NCBI GenBank assembly: GCA_002238965.1
Contig: MPNJ01000011.1
Location: forward strand, 62,001 to 126,000
Direction of reading: 5' to 3'
Length of the DNA stretch: 64,000 nt
Source of the DNA: Nitrospinae bacterium bin107
GTDB lineage: Bacteria; UBA8248
Part shown: positions 52,205 to 60,272 of the stretch, one piece after another
Position numbering within the stretch: position 1 is the first letter of the stretch
Layout of the letters: each line of letters begins with the position of its first letter
Notes under the pieces: model-generated
Database searches by the model: none
What the model was told of the DNA's origin: nothing
What the model saw: only the letters and a program-made list of their open reading frames with translations
Translations under genes and position numbers: made by a program

Positions 52205-52888
52205 ATGAGCGGCACCGCAGACCTGGAAATGAAGGAGCACCACCTCACAACGCCGGCCACGCCGGAAGACCTGGCGAAACTGGAACTGGGCGACGTCGTC
52301 TATTTCGACGGCGTGATATTCACGGGCAGAATCGGCCTCTACAAGAAACTCTTTGACGAAAAAGCGCCCCCGCCGGTGGACATCGCCTCGCTCACGAACG
52401 TGACGTTCCACTGCTCGCCCGCCGTGGGACGAAACGAAGCGGGCGATTGGGAGGTGGCCGCCGTCACGGCCACGGCGAGCTTCCGCTTCGAGAAACACCT
52501 GCCCCTCCTGATGGACGGGTACGATATACGCTGCGTCATCGGCAAGGGGGGCATGGCGCAGGAATTCTATGAGAAACACTTCAAGCGCCTCGGCGCGGTG
52601 TTCCTGAACACGGTGGGCTACGGCATCGGCGCGCAGTACGGGCGCGGCATCACGGGGGTCAAGGACGTCTACTGGATCGATGAACTCGGCATCGCCCAGG
52701 CGATGTGGGTGTTCGAGGTGAAGAACTTCGGGCCCTTCCTCGTGGAATGCGACGCCCGCGGGAACAGCCTCTACCAGATGGCGCTCGCCGAGACGAACGT
52801 GGAGCTGGGCAAGCTCTACGAGGGACTGCCGCTTCCCACGCTCAAGCGCATGGGCGAGGTGCACAACCCCGAAGACGAGGTTTTCTAG
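52205..52888 (+). CDS. class I fumarate hydratase/tartrate dehydratase beta subunit
   Basis: This 227-residue beta subunit has the family's LELGDVVYFDGVIFTGRI (swivel domain), HCSPAVGR, VIGKGGM and GCA-like NTVGYGIGAQYGR segments. It pairs with the alpha subunit upstream (22-base gap). ATG 52205 has GGGAG 10 bases upstream; a TTG six bases earlier is an alternative. C-terminal NPEDEVF is acidic. Normal length for the split enzyme. Confidence 0.88.
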   Translation: MSGTADLEMKEHHLTTPATPEDLAKLELGDVVYFDGVIFTGRIGLYKKLFDEKAPPPVDIASLTNVTFHCSPAVGRNEAGDWEVAAVTATASFRFEKHLPLLMDGYDIRCVIGKGGMAQEFYEKHFKRLGAVFLNTVGYGIGAQYGRGITGVKDVYWIDELGIAQAMWVFEVKNFGPFLVECDARGNSLYQMALAETNVELGKLYEGLPLPTLKRMGEVHNPEDEVF

Positions 52889-52933
52889 CAAACCCCCGGA
52901 AATTCGAACCGAATCACCGACGAAAGGATGAAA

Positions 52934-53941
52934 ATGTCGAAAGGAATCGCCTGGGTCACCACAAGTTGGCTGAGCGGCCTGGAAGACCCGATGCGCCACT
53001 TCAAGCGTCTCGAAACCGAGGCGGGCCTCGAAGTCAGAATCGAGTCGAACGGCGTCGACAGGACCGAAGAGGAACTGGTCGCCTCGCTTCCCGGCGTGGT
53101 CGTCACCTTCCCGAGCAACGACCCCTACAACGAGCGGACCCTGGCGGCGGGGACGCACCTCAAGCACATCGCCAGAACGGGGGTGGGCTTCAACTCCGTC
53201 GACCTGGAAGCCGCCACGCGCCACGGGGTGGTCGTCACCAACGCGCCGGGCCAGAACTCTGATTCCGTGGCCGAACACGCGATCGGCCTCATGCTGTGCA
53301 TCGCGCGGAACATCGCTCTATCCGACAAGAAGATGCGCGCGGGCGAATGGGCGGACTTGAGAATCCCCATATCGCCGCTTAGAGGCAAGACGCTGGGCAT
53401 CATCGGTCTCGGCAACATCGGCAAGCGCGTGGCGAGGCGCGCCGTGGCCTTCGGCATGGAGGTCATCGCGAACGACATCGTGCGCGATGAACGCTTCGCC
53501 GCCGAGGTGGGCGTCTTCTATGAGCCTCGCGAAGAGGTGACGCGCCGGGCCGATTTCATCACCTGCCACGTGCCCCTGAACGAAGGGACGCGCGGCATGG
53601 TGGACGAGAAATTCCTCTCCTCGATGAAGCCGGGCGCCTACCTCGTCAACACCTCGCGCGGCCCGGTGGTGGACCTGGACGCCGCCGCCACGGCGCTTGA
53701 GCGCGGCATCATCCAGGGCGCGGCGCTGGACGTTTTCCCGAACGAGCCGGCCGATCACCGCCACCGCATCTTCTCGCTCGACAACGTCATCCTCACCCCG
53801 CACATCGCGGGCCTGGGCGAGGACGCGTGTGAGCAGTCGCTCGAGTTCGCCGTCGCCGCAGCACTCGACGTCATCGCCGGAAGGCGCCCGGCGGGCCTCC
53901 TGAACCCCGAGGTGCTGGAAAAAACGGGCATCAAGGACTAA
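52934..53941 (+). CDS. D-isomer specific 2-hydroxyacid dehydrogenase
   Basis: This 335-residue NAD-dependent dehydrogenase is of the phosphoglycerate dehydrogenase group. GIIGLGNIGKRVARRA is the NAD-binding motif, NTSRGPVVD carries the catalytic Arg, DVFPNEPAD the Glu and TPHIAGLGED the His. C-terminal ACT domain is absent, so it is the short (type III-like) form. It follows fumarase and could interconvert a 2-keto acid in the same pathway, or start serine biosynthesis. Start at the second ATG, with GAAAGGA before it. Confidence 0.87.
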   Translation: MSKGIAWVTTSWLSGLEDPMRHFKRLETEAGLEVRIESNGVDRTEEELVASLPGVVVTFPSNDPYNERTLAAGTHLKHIARTGVGFNSVDLEAATRHGVVVTNAPGQNSDSVAEHAIGLMLCIARNIALSDKKMRAGEWADLRIPISPLRGKTLGIIGLGNIGKRVARRAVAFGMEVIANDIVRDERFAAEVGVFYEPREEVTRRADFITCHVPLNEGTRGMVDEKFLSSMKPGAYLVNTSRGPVVDLDAAATALERGIIQGAALDVFPNEPADHRHRIFSLDNVILTPHIAGLGEDACEQSLEFAVAAALDVIAGRRPAGLLNPEVLEKTGIKD

Positions 53942-54013
53942 AGTAATCGTCGCCTTATCTCCGAATCGCCGCTTCTGGATTATTTAGTTCGCCGCCGACA
54001 CGAGGAAGAATCC

Positions 54014-55414
54014 ATGCGGAAAATCAATAAGCTGTATGCGCTGCTGATCTGCGCCTGCCTCCTCCTTCTCTTCGCCGGAGGCGCCATCGTTGCCGACGCC
54101 AAGACGGAGACCGCCCCCCTGCGCGTTCCCTGGAACGTGACCGAGCACAAGATGAAGAACGGCATGCGCGCCCTGCTCCTGCCCGATAACAGCGCGCCCA
54201 TGGTGGTCATGAAGGTCTGGTACGCCGTCGGCAGCCGTGACGAGCAGCCCGGCCTCACGGGCATCGCGCACTATCTCGAACACATGATGTTCCGCGGCAC
54301 GAAGAAATACGGCCCCAAGGTATTCGACAAGATCATCAAGAAAAACGGCGGCTCCCACAACGCGTTCACGGGCTTCGACTACACCGCGTACTACGAGCGC
54401 ATCGCCTCGGACAGGCTGGAGCTCATTATCGAGCTCGAAGCGGACCGCATGGTGAACCTGCAGATTGAGAAGGCGGCCTTCGACGCGGAGAAAGACGTGG
54501 TGCACGAGGAGAGGCGCACCCGTTACGACAGGCCGGTGGGCAAGTTCTGGGAGCAGCTTCGCGCCGTCGCCTACACGAACCACCCCTACAAGAACCCGAT
54601 CATCGGCTGGCCCGAGGATATAGACGCCATCACCATCAAGGACATGGAGGCCTTCTACAAGCGCTACTACAGCCCCGAGAACGCCGTCGCCGTCCTGGTG
54701 GGCGACTTCAAGGTGAAAGAGGCCATCGCGCTGCTCGAAAAACACTTCGGGAAAATCCCCAAATCCCCGACCTTCCGGAAAAGGCCCGCGCTCGCCGAGT
54801 TCCCCCAGAAATCGGAACGCAGGGTGTACGTTCGCGCCGATGCGCAGCTTCCCTATATGGCTATCGGCTATCACGCCCCCAACTGGAAGAGCGAAGACGC
54901 GCCCGCCCTCGTGATGCTGGAAGCCATCCTGGGCGGTGGAGAAACCTCGCGCTTGCACCAGAGGCTGGTGCGCAAGGACACGCTCGCGCTGGGCGCAGGT
55001 TCTGATTACACCTACACCTCGGTGGACCCGATGATCTTCTACCTCTACGCGCGGGTAGCGCCCGGCAAGAAGGCCGCCGATGCGGAGAAGGCGCTTCTCG
55101 AGGAGGTGGAAAAACTCATCGAAAAAGGCGTGGGCGAAGAGGAGTTCCGCCGCGCGCTCAGGAGTATCGAGGCGAACACGGTTTTCGCCATGGACTCGCA
55201 CTACTACCGCGCGAGGCTCCTCGGCACAGCGGCGATATCGGGCGACTGGCGCCTACTCGAAGGCTACCTGCCCGCCCTCAGGAAGGTGACGCCCGCCGAC
55301 GTGGTGCGCGTCGCCAGGAAATACCTGAACCACAAGAACAAGACCACCGCCGAACTCATACCGACAAAGAAAAAACGCCGCGCGAAAGCCGCCAATAGCC
55401 GGGGAGGAAGCTAG
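54014..55414 (+). CDS. M16 family peptidase, active subunit
   Basis: This 466-residue protein has an N-terminal signal or anchor helix (LYALLICACLLLLFAGGAIV). The zinc motif HxxEH is HYLEH at residues 86-90, and the distal Glu lies in EKDVVHEERRTR. These enzymes degrade small proteins in the periplasm as heterodimers with an inactive partner. Inactive partner follows at once (1-base gap). The C-terminus is basic (KKKRRAKAAN). Confidence 0.9.
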   Translation: MRKINKLYALLICACLLLLFAGGAIVADAKTETAPLRVPWNVTEHKMKNGMRALLLPDNSAPMVVMKVWYAVGSRDEQPGLTGIAHYLEHMMFRGTKKYGPKVFDKIIKKNGGSHNAFTGFDYTAYYERIASDRLELIIELEADRMVNLQIEKAAFDAEKDVVHEERRTRYDRPVGKFWEQLRAVAYTNHPYKNPIIGWPEDIDAITIKDMEAFYKRYYSPENAVAVLVGDFKVKEAIALLEKHFGKIPKSPTFRKRPALAEFPQKSERRVYVRADAQLPYMAIGYHAPNWKSEDAPALVMLEAILGGGETSRLHQRLVRKDTLALGAGSDYTYTSVDPMIFYLYARVAPGKKAADAEKALLEEVEKLIEKGVGEEEFRRALRSIEANTVFAMDSHYYRARLLGTAAISGDWRLLEGYLPALRKVTPADVVRVARKYLNHKNKTTAELIPTKKKRRAKAANSRGGS

Positions 55415-55415
55415 C

Positions 55416-56747
55416 ATGAGGCTCCGACGCATTCTATGGACACTTGCCGCCGCAATCTTCGTGCTGCCCGCTCTCGCAAGTGCGGACGTCATCACTTATG
55501 AGCGCGAGGAATTGCCCGGCGGCGGCGTATTGCTCGTCAAGCAAAGCAGACAGCTGCCCATGGTGCGCATCACCGTCTCGATTCCGGCGGGCGCGCGCCA
55601 TGAGGCGCCCGAGCGCGCGGGACTCGCGAACCTGACCTCCGCCATGATCACGCGGGGGACGAAAACGAGAAGCGCATCCGACATCGAGAAGACGAACGAC
55701 TCCCTGGGCGGCGGCGTGGGCGTCGAGGTCGGCCGCGCGCGTGCAGAAGCCTCCATGCGCGTGCTCACACGCGATCTGGAAGAGGGCCTCTCCCTGCTTG
55801 GCGACGTGCTCAGAAACCCCGTCTTCCCGGCGGAGGAGATCGGCAAGACGAAAAAGCGCATCGTGGGCGGCATGCGCAGGCAGCGCGAGCGTCCCGGTCA
55901 TCTGGCGAACAAGGCGCTCCGGAAGAGTCTTTTCGGTGAAACGCCTTACGGCCGCCTGGTCGAGGGAACGGAAGAATCCATCAAAAATCTGGGGCGGGAG
56001 GACCTCGTCCGCTTCCACAGGAAATGGTACGGCATGAAGGGGTCGATTTTCGTCTTCGTGGGCGACGTTTCGCTCAAGCGCGCGCGAGAACTCGTTCTGG
56101 CCCGCTTCAAAGGCTGGCAAGCAGAGGGAGGGAAAATTCCCGAGGCGACGACGCCCAAAGCAACGAAAAAGATGCAGGTGGTCAAGATCGACCGCCCACT
56201 CTCCCAGTCCACGGTGATTCTGGGCAACCGCTCGCTCAAGCGCACGCATCCCGATTTCTACGCCGCGCGCGTGATGAACTACATCCTGGGCGGGGGCGGG
56301 TTTTCGAGCCGTATCATGAACAACCTGAGAGAAGAAAAGGGCCTCGTCTACAGCGTCTACAGCTATTTCGCCGCAGGGCGTCACGCGGGCCACTGGCGGC
56401 TCATCCTCCAGACGAAAAACAAGACCGTGAACGAGGCCATCAAGGAATCGATCGCGGAGGTGAAGCGCATCAAGGAAAAAGGGGTGAGCGACCAGGAGCT
56501 TCAAGACGCCAAGGATTTCATTACCGGGAACTTCGCCACGCGCTTCGGCTCATCAAGCCGCATCGCAAACTACATTCTCGCGGTGGAGATTCTGGGCTTC
56601 TCCCCCGGATATGCGGATGAATACCTGAAAAAAATCCGCGCCGTCACGAAGGAGCAAATCCTCGCGGCGGCGAGAAAACACATCAAGCTCGACGCGTCCA
56701 CCCTCGCGGTGGTAGGAAACCTGGGCGAGGCGAAGCTGGCTTATTGA
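55416..56747 (+). CDS. M16 family peptidase, non-catalytic subunit
   Basis: This 443-residue M16-like protein carries a signal peptide (WTLAAAIFVLPALASA). HxxEH is missing; the corresponding segment is GLANLTSAMITRGTKTRSAS. Structural features of the family such as GGGFSSRIMNNLREEKGLVY and RFGSSSRIANYI are intact. It completes the M16 heterodimer, providing the second half of the chamber. Its start is 1 base after the active subunit's stop. Confidence 0.9.
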   Translation: MRLRRILWTLAAAIFVLPALASADVITYEREELPGGGVLLVKQSRQLPMVRITVSIPAGARHEAPERAGLANLTSAMITRGTKTRSASDIEKTNDSLGGGVGVEVGRARAEASMRVLTRDLEEGLSLLGDVLRNPVFPAEEIGKTKKRIVGGMRRQRERPGHLANKALRKSLFGETPYGRLVEGTEESIKNLGREDLVRFHRKWYGMKGSIFVFVGDVSLKRARELVLARFKGWQAEGGKIPEATTPKATKKMQVVKIDRPLSQSTVILGNRSLKRTHPDFYAARVMNYILGGGGFSSRIMNNLREEKGLVYSVYSYFAAGRHAGHWRLILQTKNKTVNEAIKESIAEVKRIKEKGVSDQELQDAKDFITGNFATRFGSSSRIANYILAVEILGFSPGYADEYLKKIRAVTKEQILAAARKHIKLDASTLAVVGNLGEAKLAY

Positions 56748-56781
56748 GGCTTGCCGATAAATTTGGGGGAATCAACAGAAT

Positions 56782-57177
56782 ATGAAGCGCGAAACGGTGA
56801 CACCGGAGTCGCTGGCCGCACCCGCCGGGCATTTCTCGCACGGGGTCATCACCGATGGTGGACGCACGCTCTACGTGGCGGGCCAGACGCCCCTCGATGA
56901 GGACGGCAACCTCGTCTGCCCGGGCGACCCGGAGGGGCAGGCGCGCCAGTGCTACCGCAACATCCAGAAGGTGGTCGAGGCGGCCGGCGGACGCATGGCG
57001 GATACGGCGAAGATTCAGGTGTTCGTGACGAGTCTCGACTACAGGGCCGCCGTCGGCAAGGTGCGGGCCGAGTTCTTTCCCGACAACCCGCCCGTGAGCA
57101 CGTTCCTGGTGATATCGAGCCTGGCCGAGCCCGATTTTCTGGTCGAAGTCGAGGCGATCGTCCCCCTGCCCGATTAA
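56782..57177 (+). CDS. RidA family protein
   Basis: This 131-residue member of the YjgF/YER057c/UK114 family hydrolyses reactive enamines or imines to ketoacids. The region GRTLYVAGQTPLDEDGN, GQARQCYRNIQKVVEAAG and the end PVSTFLVISSLAEPDFLVEVEAIV match. The catalytic Arg of RidA (VTKTTVFVKDL..NRxEV) has Arg nearby in SLDYRAAVGKV but the C-terminal CxxR-type motif is not obvious, so it may be in a related subgroup. Length is typical. Confidence 0.88.
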   Translation: MKRETVTPESLAAPAGHFSHGVITDGGRTLYVAGQTPLDEDGNLVCPGDPEGQARQCYRNIQKVVEAAGGRMADTAKIQVFVTSLDYRAAVGKVRAEFFPDNPPVSTFLVISSLAEPDFLVEVEAIVPLPD

Positions 57178-57189
57178 GAGAGCGAAGCA

Positions 57190-57582
57190 GTGAGCGGAAA
57201 AACCACCCTGCGCTGGGCGCTCGCGCTGGCATATATGGCGGGGATTCACCTCTGGACGGCGACGGGCGGACGCAATCCCTCATCCACCCTGCCGTTCGGG
57301 GTGGACAAAATCGTGCACCTCTGCGAGTTTGGGCTTCTCGCCTGGCTGCTCTGGCGACCCTGGCGGGAGACTTGTCCCCGGTGGGCCGAGGGGAGGACCG
57401 CCGTCTTCGTCGTGCTCCTCACGGCGCTGAACGGCCTGGGCGATGAGTTGCACCAGGTTTTTCTCCCCCACCGGAACGCGACGTGGGGAGACCTGGCGGC
57501 GGACATAGCGGGGGGCGGGGCCGCCGTCATGTGGTGTCTACACCGAGAAAAGGCCAGGCCCCGCGCGACGACGCAGGGATAG
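57190..57582 (+). CDS. VanZ-like family membrane protein
   Basis: This 130-residue protein has about four hydrophobic segments. VDKIVHLCEFGLLAWLLWRP (motif with His), ALNGLGDELHQVFLPHRNATWGDLAADIAGG and following are the VanZ-like signatures. Function in this family is unclear; VanZ itself gives low-level teicoplanin resistance. GTG start, AGAGAG upstream. Between ridA and yqeY. Confidence 0.82.
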   Translation: MSGKTTLRWALALAYMAGIHLWTATGGRNPSSTLPFGVDKIVHLCEFGLLAWLLWRPWRETCPRWAEGRTAVFVVLLTALNGLGDELHQVFLPHRNATWGDLAADIAGGGAAVMWCLHREKARPRATTQG

Positions 57583-57593
57583 GAGATTTCACG

Positions 57594-58043
57594 TTGTCCA
57601 GCATCCGGGACGCACTTACCGAAGACATGAAGGCCGCCATGCGCGCCAAAGAAACGCTCAGGCTCTCCACCATCCGCATGGTGCGCGCCGAGATTTTGAA
57701 CAAGGACAAGGAAGACGGTGAAGAAACTTCACAAAAAGATATTCTCAAACTACTCCAAAGTATGGTAAAGAAACGAGAGGAAGCCGCAGAGCAGTACGCA
57801 GCCGCCGACCGCGAGGATATGGCCCGGCAGGAACGCGATGAGATTCAGATCATCCAGGGTTATCTCCCCGCGCAGATGGCGGATGCGGAAATCGAAGCCG
57901 CCGCCCAGGCGGCCATCGAGGAAACAGGGGCCTCTTCGATGAAAGACATGGGCAAGGTAATGGGAATTCTCACACGTGAACTGGCCGGGCGCGCCGCAGG
58001 CGCCCGGATTTCCCAGGCGGTCCGGAAACTCCTGGGCACTTAG
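57594..58043 (+). CDS. GatB/YqeY domain-containing protein
   Basis: This 149-residue protein matches the YqeY family, which resembles the tRNA-binding tail of GatB. ALTEDMKAAMRAKETLRLST, ILKLLQSMVKKREEAAEQY and IIQGYLPAQMADAEIEAA are standard, and the C-terminus MKDMGKVMGILTRELAGRA is typical. TTG at 57594 is the start, supported by AGGAG 9 bases upstream. Exact role unknown. It often lies upstream of dnaG/rpoD; that context is missing here. Confidence 0.88.
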   Translation: MSSIRDALTEDMKAAMRAKETLRLSTIRMVRAEILNKDKEDGEETSQKDILKLLQSMVKKREEAAEQYAAADREDMARQERDEIQIIQGYLPAQMADAEIEAAAQAAIEETGASSMKDMGKVMGILTRELAGRAAGARISQAVRKLLGT

Positions 58044-58061
58044 GTAAGAAGGAGGTCTCCA

Positions 58062-58457
58062 ATGAAGAAGCCGGCCTATCGCTTAGAAGACGTCGCCACA
58101 GCGTACCAATGCGAATCCGAGCAGGAGGAGATCATCGCCGCTCTGGCCGAGCGCGACTACCGCGTATTCGAGGTCGAGCAGCCCGTCGGAGCCTTCGTGC
58201 CCTACCACACGCACGATGAAGAAGAAGCCGTGATCGTCATCGAGGGCCAGATGCAGTTCAACGTGGAGGAAGAACTCGTCCTCGTCCAGCAAGGCGATGT
58301 GATCACCATCCGCGAGGAGGCGATCCACAGCGCCGCCCAGGTGGGAGAGGAGAAGGCGAAGCTCCTGCTCGCCTTCCCGAACGACGGGAGCGATCCGCCG
58401 GTCATCGACCTCGACTGGGAGGGCGACGAGGAGGACGACAACCTCGGCTACGCCTGA
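58062..58457 (+). CDS. cupin domain-containing protein
   Basis: This 131-residue small cupin has the two metal motifs near PYHTHDEEEAVIVIEGQMQF and the second as GDVITIREEAIHSAAQVG. Single-domain cupins bind a metal and act as dioxygenases, isomerases or sensors. Length is normal. AGAAGGAGG precedes ATG. Its stop is adjacent to a GGCT-like reading frame that has no obvious start. Confidence 0.85.
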   Translation: MKKPAYRLEDVATAYQCESEQEEIIAALAERDYRVFEVEQPVGAFVPYHTHDEEEAVIVIEGQMQFNVEEELVLVQQGDVITIREEAIHSAAQVGEEKAKLLLAFPNDGSDPPVIDLDWEGDEEDDNLGYA

Positions 58458-58500
58458 TTCGAACTACTTCGCCTACGGGGCGAACCTGCACATCGCGCAA

Positions 58501-58902
58501 ATGAAGTCCCTCTGTCCGAAGAGCGCGCCCGTATGCACCGCGCGTCTCGCGGACTACCGCCTCACCATCGCCCTGCCCGCGTCATCGCCCGGAAACCAGC
58601 CCGGCTGGGCGACCGTAACGCCCCAAGAAGGCGCCGAGACGCCAGGCGCGCTGTTCCGCTTACACGAAGAAGATCTTGCCGCGCTGGATCATTTCGAGGA
58701 CTACCCCGCGCTCTACGACCGCATTGAGGTGGAGATCGTCACAGACGAAGGTCCGCTCCGGGCTATGCTCTACATCATGCGGCACCCTATCAGGGCGGCG
58801 CGCCCGGCGGCGCACTACGTCGAGACGCTCCGGCAGGGTTATCGGGATTTCGACCTGCCGATGGAGGTGCTGGAAGGTGTTCTGGGGGAAGCCTTTTCCT
58901 GA
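58501..58902 (+). CDS. gamma-glutamylcyclotransferase-like protein, start unclear
   Basis: This protein of the GGCT/AIG2 family has LFRLHEEDLAALDHFEDYPALYDR, with the catalytic Glu likely in the DHFEDY region, and a conserved end. The frame is already coding 45 bases upstream of the first ATG: it reads DSNYFAYGANLHIAQ, the family's glycine loop, but no ATG, GTG or TTG lies ahead of it. The true start is thus missing or non-canonical. From ATG 58501 the protein (133 residues) would lack the loop and be inactive. Confidence 0.7.
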   Translation: MKSLCPKSAPVCTARLADYRLTIALPASSPGNQPGWATVTPQEGAETPGALFRLHEEDLAALDHFEDYPALYDRIEVEIVTDEGPLRAMLYIMRHPIRAARPAAHYVETLRQGYRDFDLPMEVLEGVLGEAFS

Positions 58903-58903
58903 C

Positions 58904-59084
58904 GGGGATGTTGAAAGAGCCCCTTGTCAGGGAATAGGGGGGACATCCCTCTCGACTGGAAAAGCAACCCCCCCTACCCCCCCTTGACAGGGGGTAAGAA
59001 AAAAAGTCCCCCGACAAAGATGTGAAAGAAAAGCCCCCCTGACAAGGGGGGTTACTATCTTGACAAAGTCTATTTGAACAACCC
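58904..59084. mobile_element. degenerate MITE-like element D, about 180 bp
   Basis: The left end GGGGATGTTGAAAGA and right end TATTTGAACAACCC are diverged versions of the A-C termini. Interior shares CAACCCCCCCTACCCCC and AAGGGGGGTTA-like tracts with B. It begins one base after the GGCT stop. Confidence 0.5.
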
Positions 59085-59138
59085 AGCAATCGTCGTGTTC
59101 GGGTTCGGCATTGAAACGGCCGTTCGGATAATTGGACG

Positions 59139-59600
59139 TCAGTCGGCGGTCCTCTCCAACAGCCGTTGCAAGGCGAGCATCGCCGTCTCGCTCTGCTTCA
59201 TCGTCAGTTCGCTTTGCTTGAGAAGCGCGTCCGTTCGCTTCGAGGTGTCTTCCTGCAACTTGACCAGCGCGTCCGTTCGCTTCATGGACTCTTCGTGCTG
59301 CCTGGCAAAGGCGTCCGCCATGATATCAGTCCGTCTCATGGACTCTTCCTGCAGCCTTGTCAGCGCATCCGTTCGCTTCATGGACTCTTCGTGCTGTTTG
59401 CTGAAGCCGTCCGCCATGACGTCGATCTGCTTCATCATGGCGTCGATCTGCCTGTCCGTCTGGATGGCGCGCCTCTCGGAGGCGTCGCTCATTCGCTTGA
59501 TGCCGTAAAAGAACAGGCCCGATTGCAGCATGCCCACGAACAGGGCCACGCCGGCCTGAACCCATCCCACGAGCAATGTCGCCTGCTGAAACTCGGTCAT
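59139..59600 (-). CDS. membrane-anchored repeat coiled-coil protein
   Basis: This 153-residue protein has one transmembrane helix (VGWVQAGVALFVGMLQSGLF) and a coiled coil built of repeats: KRTDALTRLQEESMRRTDIM, ADAFARQHEESMKRTDAL, with RTDAL recurring three times. Function unknown. ATG at 59600 follows GGGAGAGGGAA. It is related to the frameshifted gene at 62216-62526 (shared MTEY/F start, helix, then repeats). One of two copies flanking the leu/hic region. Confidence 0.55.
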   Translation of the reverse strand: MTEFQQATLLVGWVQAGVALFVGMLQSGLFFYGIKRMSDASERRAIQTDRQIDAMMKQIDVMADGFSKQHEESMKRTDALTRLQEESMRRTDIMADAFARQHEESMKRTDALVKLQEDTSKRTDALLKQSELTMKQSETAMLALQRLLERTAD

Positions 59601-59747
59601 TTCCCTCTCCCACGCCTGAGAATAAATCAATACGCGAGACGTCATCAACTCGTCTCACCTCGGGTGGGTCCTCAGTTGCCGGTTCAATTGTAAAGGAGTA
59701 TAACAAAAACGAAATATATACGTAAACGCCGGAGTTAGGCCGTTTTC

Positions 59748-60233
59748 CTAGAAGTCGCCCTTTTCCTGCAGGTAGGGAATGAGGCCGCCCGCTTCGATCA
59801 TCGACCACAGGCCGTCGGGGAATGGCGCGAAGGTAATCGTCTCATCGCCGGCGCGGGCCTCGCCCGCCACCGGGTCGACCTCTATCTCATCGCCCGCCTG
59901 GATGGCGTCGGTGTCGCACGCGATGACGGGGAGGCCTGAGTTGATGGCGTTCCGGTAGAACATGTGCCCGAAGCTCCTGGCGAGCACGCAGCTTACGCCG
60001 AGTTCCCGGAGCACGACGGCGGCATCCTGACGGCTGCTGACGAGGCCGAAGTTCTCCCCCGCCACCAGCACGTCGCCCGCTTGCACTCTCTCCGAAAAAT
60101 CGGGGTCGAGTTCCTTGAAGGCGTCGCGCTTCAACTCCTCAAGCGTAGTGCCCGGCGAGCGGTATTTCACGGACAGATGCACGTCGGTGCTGATGTCGTC
60201 GCCAAAGCGGTGGACGCGTCCCCTCATCGCCAA
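59748..60233 (-). CDS. leuD: 3-isopropylmalate dehydratase small subunit
   Basis: This 161-residue swivel subunit completes LeuC. RFGDDISTDVH, GDVLVAGENFGLVSSRQDA, SFGHMFYRNAINSGLPVI and the end VDPVAGEARAG match the short (archaeal/LeuD2) type. The catalytic loop is GLVSSRQDA where GCGSSREHA is typical, with SSR kept. Start at TTG 60233 with GAGGAG 9 bases before it; ATG 60227 is the alternative. Homoaconitase-type use is possible. Confidence 0.85.
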   Translation of the reverse strand: MAMRGRVHRFGDDISTDVHLSVKYRSPGTTLEELKRDAFKELDPDFSERVQAGDVLVAGENFGLVSSRQDAAVVLRELGVSCVLARSFGHMFYRNAINSGLPVIACDTDAIQAGDEIEVDPVAGEARAGDETITFAPFPDGLWSMIEAGGLIPYLQEKGDF

Positions 60234-60272
60234 AATTTCATTCTCCTCGTTATGTGTCCATACTCGTTTCGC

